Source: Acidimicrobiales bacterium (lineage in GTDB: Bacteria; Actinomycetota; Acidimicrobiia; Acidimicrobiales; CADCSY01). From it: a stretch of 5,161 nucleotides of DNA. Of the stretch, positions 1 through 5,161 are shown piece by piece; positions within the stretch are counted from its first letter, which is position 1; every line of letters begins with the position of its first letter. The stretch lies in assembly GCA_030447125.1 (NCBI GenBank), contig JAUJLZ010000162.1:1-5161 (forward strand), read 5' to 3'. A program made the translations under genes and the position numbers. A model generated the notes under the pieces. That model saw only the letters and a program-made list of their open reading frames with translations. It searched no databases and was not told the DNA's origin.

Positions 1-9
1 GGACGCGTG

Positions 10-432
10 ATGGCCGACCCCACCGACTGGCTGCCCCACCGGGCGCCGTTCCTCCTCCTCGACGAGGTCCACGACGTCGAACCGGGAAGCTCGGCGCGCG
101 GGAGTTGGCGCCTCAGCGGCGACGAGCCGTTCTTCGCCGGGCACTTCCCCGGGCGGCCCACGCTGCCCGGCGTGCTCATGATCGAATCGCTCGCCCAGGT
201 GGGCGCCTGCGCCGTGCTGGCCGATCAGCGCTTCGCCGGGCGCCTGGTGCTCTTCGGCGGCATCGACGCCGCCCGCTTCCGCCGTCAGGTCGAGCCCGGT
301 GACACCCTCGAGCTCGCCGTCGAGCTGGGCCGGATGTCGTCGCGGGCGGGCAAGGGCCAGGGTCGGGCCACCGTGGGGGGCGAGTTGGCCTGCGAAGCCA
401 GCCTGCTGTTCATCCTCGTAGCCGACTGCTAG
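10..432 (+). CDS. fabZ: 3-hydroxyacyl-ACP dehydratase FabZ
   Basis: Predicted to dehydrate (3R)-3-hydroxyacyl-ACP to trans-2-enoyl-ACP in the cytosolic FAS II cycle. The 140-residue protein has a single hot-dog domain and the usual FabZ length. It opens with the family motif LPHRAPFLLLD (residues 8-18). The active-site stretch FFAGHFPGRPTLPGVLMIE (41-59) supplies the expected catalytic His45 and Glu59, followed by SLAQ. GIDAARFRRQVEPGD (84-98) is also typical of FabZ. I chose ATG at 10 because it has a GGA at 1-3 at usable distance; GTG at 7 is an in-frame alternative adding one residue. The ATG overlaps a TGA at 8-10 (TGATG), which suggests translational coupling to an upstream gene outside the window. 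The gene converges on fabF and is not in the fabD operon, although it serves the same pathway. Assignment to the FabZ/FabA-like hot-dog family is firm. FabZ rather than a specialised dehydratase is inferred from the motif and the neighbourhood. Confidence 0.93.
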   Translation: MADPTDWLPHRAPFLLLDEVHDVEPGSSARGSWRLSGDEPFFAGHFPGRPTLPGVLMIESLAQVGACAVLADQRFAGRLVLFGGIDAARFRRQVEPGDTLELAVELGRMSSRAGKGQGRATVGGELACEASLLFILVADC

Positions 433-453
433 GTCTCACCCTCACTCGCGTCG

Positions 454-502
454 CCATTGTGGGTAGCGGTGCAGGCTGGGCCGGCCCCAGTGCCCACGAT
501 GG
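454..502. terminator. Nested inverted repeat between fabZ and fabF ends
   Basis: The outer arms CCATTGTGGG (454-463) and CCCACGATGG (493-502) pair over 10 bases. In the + strand RNA the single T/G position is a tolerated G-U pair; in the - strand RNA it is an A-C mismatch. Inside is a second hairpin, CTGGG (476-480) with CCCAG (486-490). The structure begins 22 bases after the fabZ stop and just after the fabF stop, in a gap where two genes converge. No U-tract follows on either strand, so it is not a classical intrinsic terminator. High-GC actinobacteria often use stems without U-tails, which makes a terminator role plausible but unproven. Confidence 0.4.
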
Positions 503-504
503 GG

Positions 505-1680
505 TCAGGCGTCGGGGGGTGGGGCCAGCACCAGGCAGCCGTTGTGGCCGCCGAAGCCGAAGCTGTTCGACAGGGTGGGACCCGGCTCCCAGGGGCGGGG
601 GGCGCCCATGACGGCGTCGATGGTCACGTCGGGGTCGAGGGTGACCAGACCGGCGGTGGGCGGGATCAGGCGGCGGTCCATCGACAGGAGCACGGCTGCG
701 GCTTCCAGAGCGCCGGCGGCCCCCAGGGCGTGTCCGGTGACGCCCTTGGTGGAGGTGAGCGGGGGACCGGGCGAGCCGAAGACCTTGGCGATGGCCTCGG
801 CCTCGGCCGCGTCGTTGAGTGGCGTCGAGGTGCCATGGCCGTTGATCTGGCGGATGTCGCCCGTGGTCATCCCGGCGTCGGCCAGGGCCAGTTCCATGCA
901 GCGCATGGCACCGCCTCCTCCCGGGTCGGGGGCGGTGATGTGGTGCGCATCGGCGGTGCTGGCCGAGCCCAGGACCTCGCCGTAGATGCGCGCCCCTCGC
1001 GCCCGGGCGCCGTCGAGTGACTCGATCACCAGCACGGCACCGCCCTCGGCGATCACGAAGCCGTCGCGACCGATGTCGAAGGGCCGGGACAACCCCGAGC
1101 TGGACAGGGCGGTCATGTTGGTGAAGCCGGCGATGCCGGCGGGCGTGAGGGCGGCCTCGGTGCCCCCGGTCAGGGCGGCGTCGATGATGCCCGACGCCAC
1201 CAACCGGGCGGCGTTGCCGATGGCGTGGGTGCCCGCGGCACAAGCGGTGACCGGGGTCTCGCACGGCCCCCGCCAGCCGAAGCGCATGGAGACGCTCGCC
1301 GCCCCGGCGTTGGCCATCATCATGGGGACCAGGAAGGGCGACACCCGCTGGGGCCCCTTGGTGTGGCAGATGACGATCTGCTTCTCCAGCGTCTCCAGGC
1401 CACCCACGCCGCTGCCGATGATCACACCGCAGCGATCGGGGTCGGCGCCCAGGGGCCCGGCATCGTCGAGCGCCATGGCCGCCGCGGCCACGGCGAACTG
1501 GGCAAAGCGGTCGGTGCGCCGAGCCTCCTTGGGGCCGAGCCAGGGACTGGGGTCGAAGTCGCTGATGCGGCGCTCGCCCCGGGGCGGATCGGCCAGGAGT
1601 CCGTCCCAGAAGGCGGCGGGACCCACGCCACAGGAGGCGACCACGCCGAGGCCGGTGACCACGACACGCCGACCGTTCAT
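505..1680 (-). CDS. fabF: 3-oxoacyl-ACP synthase II (KAS II)
   Basis: Elongating condensing enzyme: decarboxylative Claisen condensation of malonyl-ACP with an acyl chain held on the active-site cysteine, in the cytosol. The 391-residue protein has the thiolase fold of the KAS I/II family. VVVTGLGVV is at the N-terminus. The nucleophile is Cys147 in TACAAGTHAIG, with His282 in NGHGTSTPLND and His317 in KGVTGHALGAAG, giving the Cys-His-His triad. SNSFGFGGHNG (371-381) is the glycine-rich C-terminal loop. It is slightly shorter than E. coli FabF (413), with nothing essential missing. The ATG at 1680 gives a start right at the conserved first strand (MNGRRVVVTG). The Shine-Dalgarno match is weak (AGGGTGGG upstream), and a 10-codon frame at 1677-1709 overlaps this start by ATGA, so coupling may help initiation. 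It is the last gene of the operon, 39 bases after acpP. Two-His KAS I/II is certain; FabF rather than FabB follows from its place beside acpP. Confidence 0.96.
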   Translation of the reverse strand: MNGRRVVVTGLGVVASCGVGPAAFWDGLLADPPRGERRISDFDPSPWLGPKEARRTDRFAQFAVAAAAMALDDAGPLGADPDRCGVIIGSGVGGLETLEKQIVICHTKGPQRVSPFLVPMMMANAGAASVSMRFGWRGPCETPVTACAAGTHAIGNAARLVASGIIDAALTGGTEAALTPAGIAGFTNMTALSSSGLSRPFDIGRDGFVIAEGGAVLVIESLDGARARGARIYGEVLGSASTADAHHITAPDPGGGGAMRCMELALADAGMTTGDIRQINGHGTSTPLNDAAEAEAIAKVFGSPGPPLTSTKGVTGHALGAAGALEAAAVLLSMDRRLIPPTAGLVTLDPDVTIDAVMGAPRPWEPGPTLSNSFGFGGHNGCLVLAPPPDA

Positions 1681-1709
1681 GCTTTCAACCCACCCTGCTC
1701 GTTCACCAT
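1677..1709 (-). CDS. Possible 10-codon mini-cistron before fabF
   Basis: The 39-base gap between acpP and fabF holds a tiny frame, ATG at 1709 to TGA at 1679-1677, encoding MVNEQGGLKA. It has GAGGA about 7 bases upstream, partly formed by the end of acpP, and its TGA overlaps the fabF ATG as ATGA. The fabF start itself has only a weak ribosome site. What is seen is the good site, the frame and the overlap. That ribosomes use it to re-initiate on fabF is inference, and a frame this short can easily arise by chance. Confidence 0.25.
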   Translation of the reverse strand: MVNEQGGLKA

Positions 1710-1719
1710 GTCCGGTTCC

Positions 1720-1962
1720 TCATGGAGCGAGCTTCGCCTCGACCATCTTGTACGCCTGGCCCACGGTCTCGACGCCTTCGAGGTCCTCTTCGGGAACCTC
1801 GATGTCGAAGGCCTCTTCCAGGGCCATCACCAGCTCGACCAGGTCGAGGCTGTCGGCGTCGAGGTCGTCGCTGAAGCTGGCCTCCATGGTCACTTGCTCA
1901 GGGGTCACCTGCAGCACCTCGACGGCGCACTCCCGGAACTTGTCGAACGTGTCATCGGCCAT
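1720..1962 (-). CDS. acpP: Acyl carrier protein
   Basis: Small acidic carrier that holds the growing acyl chain as a thioester on 4'-phosphopantetheine and shuttles it between the FAS II enzymes. The 80-residue protein has the usual ACP length and four-helix layout. The attachment motif is [12 protein letters not shown] (33-44), with Ser38 the expected phosphopantetheine site added by a holo-ACP synthase. Helix II is strongly acidic ([12 protein letters not shown], then EVPEED), as needed for docking to basic patches on partner enzymes. The start is well supported: ATG at 1962 with an AGGGAGAG Shine-Dalgarno sequence ending 4 bases upstream. It lies between fabG and fabF. The 138-base gap before it and its strong ribosome site fit the high ACP level that cells need relative to the enzymes; a separate promoter is possible but not demonstrated. 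Confidence 0.97.
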   Translation of the reverse strand: MADDTFDKFRECAVEVLQVTPEQVTMEASFSDDLDADSLDLVELVMALEEAFDIEVPEEDLEGVETVGQAYKMVEAKLAP

Positions 1963-1966
1963 GTGG

Positions 1967-1974
1967 CTCTCCCT
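1967..1974 (-). promoter_or_regulatory. Strong ribosome binding site of acpP
   Basis: On the - strand AGGGAGAG precedes the acpP ATG by 4 bases, or 6 bases counting from the AGGGAG core. It is the clearest Shine-Dalgarno sequence at any gene start in this operon and fixes the acpP start. Confidence 0.7.
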
Positions 1975-2018
1975 GGTCAGTCGGCACCCTGGCCGAGATG
2001 GTGTTCATGGTCATCGTG

Positions 2019-2047
2019 GGGTAACCCTCAGCGCCGGATCCCCGGCG
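2019..2047. repeat. Palindrome and GC hairpin in the fabG-acpP gap
   Basis: The gap 1963-2100 contains two symmetric elements. The first is a perfect 9-base palindrome GGGTAACCC (2019-2027, central A). The second is a hairpin with perfect 6-base arms CGCCGG (2032-2037) and CCGGCG (2042-2047) around ATCC. No U-tract follows the hairpin on the - strand, so it is not a standard terminator. It lies about 54 bases past the fabG stop and about 70 bases before the acpP start. It could be an mRNA processing or stability element, an attenuator, or part of an operator for acpP-fabF. A weak AATACT (2069-2064, - strand) is the only -10-like sequence in the gap, and it has no convincing -35. A 4-base-stem hairpin (2089-2100) abuts the fabG stop. 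Confidence 0.35.
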
Positions 2048-2100
2048 TGGACAGGGCCGGTCGAGTATTGCCCGACAGCGGCGGAAAGGCACTCGGGTGC

Positions 2101-3778
<1,678 letters not shown>

Positions 3779-3782
<4 letters not shown>

Positions 3783-4963
3783 GCCGTGCGCAGCCAGGCG
3801 ATGGGCTGGCTGGGCAAGAGCTGCTCGCCGTCGTGGGCGATGATGCCCATGACCACGCCGGCGAAGCTGCTGCGGATCTCCTCGGTGCCCACCGTGCCCA
3901 GGACCTCGCCCACCTCGACCCGACTGCCGGTGAGGTTCTCCCGCCAGCGCTCGGCCGGTGAGAAGACGCCGGCGGCGGGGCTGACCACGAGGCGCTCCGA
4001 CATGTGCAGGTGCTCTCCCTCCGGGGCCGCAGGCGGGGGAGCGGGCGCCTGCGGTACCGCCTCAGCCAGGCGCTCGACCTCCTCGGGAGTTGAGACCGAG
4101 ACCGCCGGGATGTCGGGCCGGGTCCGTCGGGCCAGGCCGCACAAGACGCCGCCCGGGCCCACTTCGACCAGGGTGGTGGCGCCGTCCTCGGCCAGGCGCT
4201 CGACGCTCTGGCGCCAGCGCACGGGGCTGCAGAGCTGGGTGTGCAGGAGACCGGCCCACACCCCGGCCTGGTGGTGGGGAGTGGCGTCGGCGTTGGCCAC
4301 CACCGCCACGTTCGGTGCCGCCAGCGCGGCGGCCTCCAAGGCCTCGTCGAGGGCCTCGCCCGCCGCCGCCATGAACGGCGTATGGAAGGCGCCGCTCACG
4401 GCCAGGGGCAGGACCCGCCGGGCGCCGCGCACCCGGGCAGCCTTGCCGGCCACGGCCACGGCGTCCGGTGCTCCCGAGATCACCACCTGGCCCGGGGCGT
4501 TGAGGTTGGCCACCCACACCTCACCGCCAGCCTCACGACAGGCTTCTTCGACCACGTCGTCGTCGAGGCCGAGCACGGCGGCCATGGTGCCGGGCCGGCC
4601 CTCGGCCGCTCGCTGCATGGCCTGTCCCCGGGCCTGCACCAGGGCCAGGCCGTCGGCCAGGGAGAGACTGCCGGCAGCGGTGAGGGCGCTGTACTCGCCC
4701 AGGCTGTGCCCGGCACAGGCCGAAGGGACCACGCCCGCCCTGGCCAGGGCATCGAGGGCCACCAGGCTGGTCACGTAGGTGGCCAACTGGGCGTTGTCGG
4801 TGGCCACCAGTTCGTCGGCGTCGGCGTCGAGCAGCAGGTGGGCGAGGTCGGCGCCGAGGCTCTCCGAGGCCTTGTCGACAACCGACCACGAAGCGTGACC
4901 AAGCCACGGCTGACCCATCCCCTGTCGCTGCGAGCCCTGACCTGGAAAAATGAACGCGAGCAC
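3779..4963 (-). CDS. fabD: Malonyl-CoA:ACP transacylase with extra C-terminal domain
   Basis: Transfers malonyl from CoA to holo-ACP, supplying the FAS II extender. FabD motifs: FPGQGSQ (6-12) with the oxyanion glutamine, GHSLGEYSAL (85-94) with nucleophile Ser87, Arg112 in QARGQAM for the malonyl carboxylate, His194 in GAFHTPFM, and VEVGPGGVLCGL (266-277). At 394 residues it is about 80 longer than the usual 300-320. After the transacylase comes a linker rich in Pro and Ala (about 302-316), then a 70-residue domain (about 322-394). SPAAGVF, VEVGEVLGTV, SSFAGVVMGIIAHDGE and QPIAWL in that domain recall the two repeats of a biotinyl/lipoyl barrel. The lysine position is replaced (GTEEIR), and the domain has no lysine at all, so biotin or lipoate attachment is not expected. 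The start is GTG at 4963, right before the conserved FIFPGQG strand, with GGAGAGGGG ending 5 bases upstream. It is the first gene of the operon and overlaps fabH by GTGA. The transacylase role is firm; the role of the extra domain is unknown. Confidence 0.95.
4001..4022 (-). promoter_or_regulatory. Possible internal start inside fabD
   Basis: Within fabD, the - strand reads GGAGGGAGAG (4022-4013) followed by ATG at 4003-4001, which is codon 321, in frame with fabD. The start falls exactly at the edge of the C-terminal domain (MSERLVVSP) and would give a 74-residue product. The spacing of 13 bases from GGAGGG, or 9 from the end of GGAGGGAGAG, is long but usable. It may be a relic of a gene fusion or a working second start; sequence alone does not decide. 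Confidence 0.3.
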
Positions 4964-4968
4964 TCCTG

Positions 4969-4977
4969 CCCCTCTCC
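4969..4977 (-). promoter_or_regulatory. Ribosome binding site of fabD
   Basis: GGAGAGGGG on the - strand ends 5 bases before the GTG at 4963. It supports that GTG as the real fabD start, since no ATG lies near the conserved N-terminal strand. Confidence 0.55.
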
Positions 4978-5054
4978 GCGTGGTGTGAAAGGGTCTGACC
5001 AGGCAACTGCTCGGGAGGTTTCATCTGCTCGTCCCAGGGGTGACCGGCTGACGA

Positions 5055-5082
5055 CGTGGGTCAACTCCGGGGGGACCCCACG
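5055..5082. promoter_or_regulatory. Inverted repeat over a -35-like site in the fabD-tRNA gap
   Basis: The 145-base divergent gap 4964-5108 should carry promoters for both fabD and the tRNA. It contains an imperfect inverted repeat, CGTGGGTC (5055-5062) and GACCCCACG (5074-5082), eight pairs with one extra C. A TTGACC on the - strand (5064-5059) overlaps the left arm and resembles a -35 box for fabD, but the expected -10 (near 5036-5041) is not TATAAT-like. For the tRNA, TACCAT at 5092-5097 is a -10-like sequence 11 bases before the tRNA, without a clear -35. Other short palindromes are GGTCTGACC (4992-5000) and GGGGACCCC (5071-5079). An operator for a fatty acid regulator is possible; nothing here identifies the protein. 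Confidence 0.3.
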
Positions 5083-5108
5083 GCCCGCAGGTACCATGAC
5101 CGCCCGTC

Positions 5109-5161
5109 GCCCGGGTGATGGAATGGCAGACATGGTGGCCTCAAAAGCCACTGTCCGAAAG
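5109..5161 (+). tRNA. tRNA-Leu (anticodon CAA), 5' part
   Basis: The sequence folds as a class II tRNA. The acceptor 5' strand is GCCCGGG (5109-5115), then TG. The D stem is ATG (5118-5120) with CAT (5131-5133) around GAATGGCAGA. The anticodon stem is GTGGC (5135-5139) with GCCAC (5147-5151) around loop CTCAAAA, giving anticodon CAA (5142-5144), which reads UUG leucine codons. The following GTCCGAAAG begins the long variable arm typical of tRNA-Leu, with a GAAA loop. The window ends there, so the T arm and the 3' acceptor strand are not seen. It is transcribed divergently from fabD. Confidence 0.9.

Noticed and set aside
1952..2014. A 20-codon frame (ATG at 2014, - strand) in the fabG-acpP gap that runs into the acpP start
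   Set aside because: No Shine-Dalgarno sequence precedes its ATG, and acpP has its own strong site, so a leader peptide is not supported.
5109..5161. tRNA-Leu as an attachment site for an integrated element
   Set aside because: The tRNA 3' end, where integration normally occurs, is outside the window, and there is no integrase or repeated tRNA fragment in view.

Overview
The window is a compact, very GC-rich type II fatty acid synthesis (FAS II) locus from a bacterium. High G+C in all codon positions, GTG starts, overlapping gene junctions and the fabD-fabH-...-acpP-fabF order point to Actinomycetota. A true FabZ dehydratase and a fabG inside the cluster make Streptomyces- or Mycobacterium-type genomes less likely and an early-branching class such as Acidimicrobiia more likely. 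That placement is an inference, not something the sequence proves.

Layout. At the left edge, fabZ (10-432) is on the + strand. Its ATG overlaps a possible TGA of a gene that lies mostly outside the window. A 72-base convergent gap (433-504) holds a nested inverted repeat that probably ends transcription. From 4963 down to 505, on the - strand, lie five genes in transcription order: fabD (GTG start, with an extra C-terminal domain), fabH, fabG, acpP and fabF. fabD/fabH overlap by GTGA. fabH/fabG also overlap, with either a 13-base or a GTGA overlap depending on the fabG start. A 138-base gap with a GC-rich hairpin separates fabG from acpP. Only 39 bases separate acpP from fabF, and they contain a tiny open frame overlapping the fabF start by ATGA. 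Divergent from fabD, at the right edge, is the 5' part of a tRNA-Leu(CAA) gene on the + strand, cut by the window end.

How the genes work together. FabD loads malonyl groups from malonyl-CoA onto the acyl carrier protein AcpP. FabH condenses an acyl-CoA primer with malonyl-ACP, FabG reduces the 3-ketoacyl-ACP, FabZ dehydrates the 3-hydroxyacyl-ACP, and FabF carries out the later condensations. The enoyl-ACP reductase and acetyl-CoA carboxylase needed for a full cycle are not in the window.

Most of the window is ordinary core metabolism. The one clearly unusual feature is FabD: its C-terminus carries a proline-rich linker and a roughly 70-residue domain that looks like a biotinyl/lipoyl (barrel-sandwich) fold but has no lysine to modify. 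A Shine-Dalgarno-like sequence and an ATG sit just before that domain, which may be the remnant of a once separate gene or a working internal start. I found no CRISPR array, insertion sequence, toxin-antitoxin pair or defence gene.
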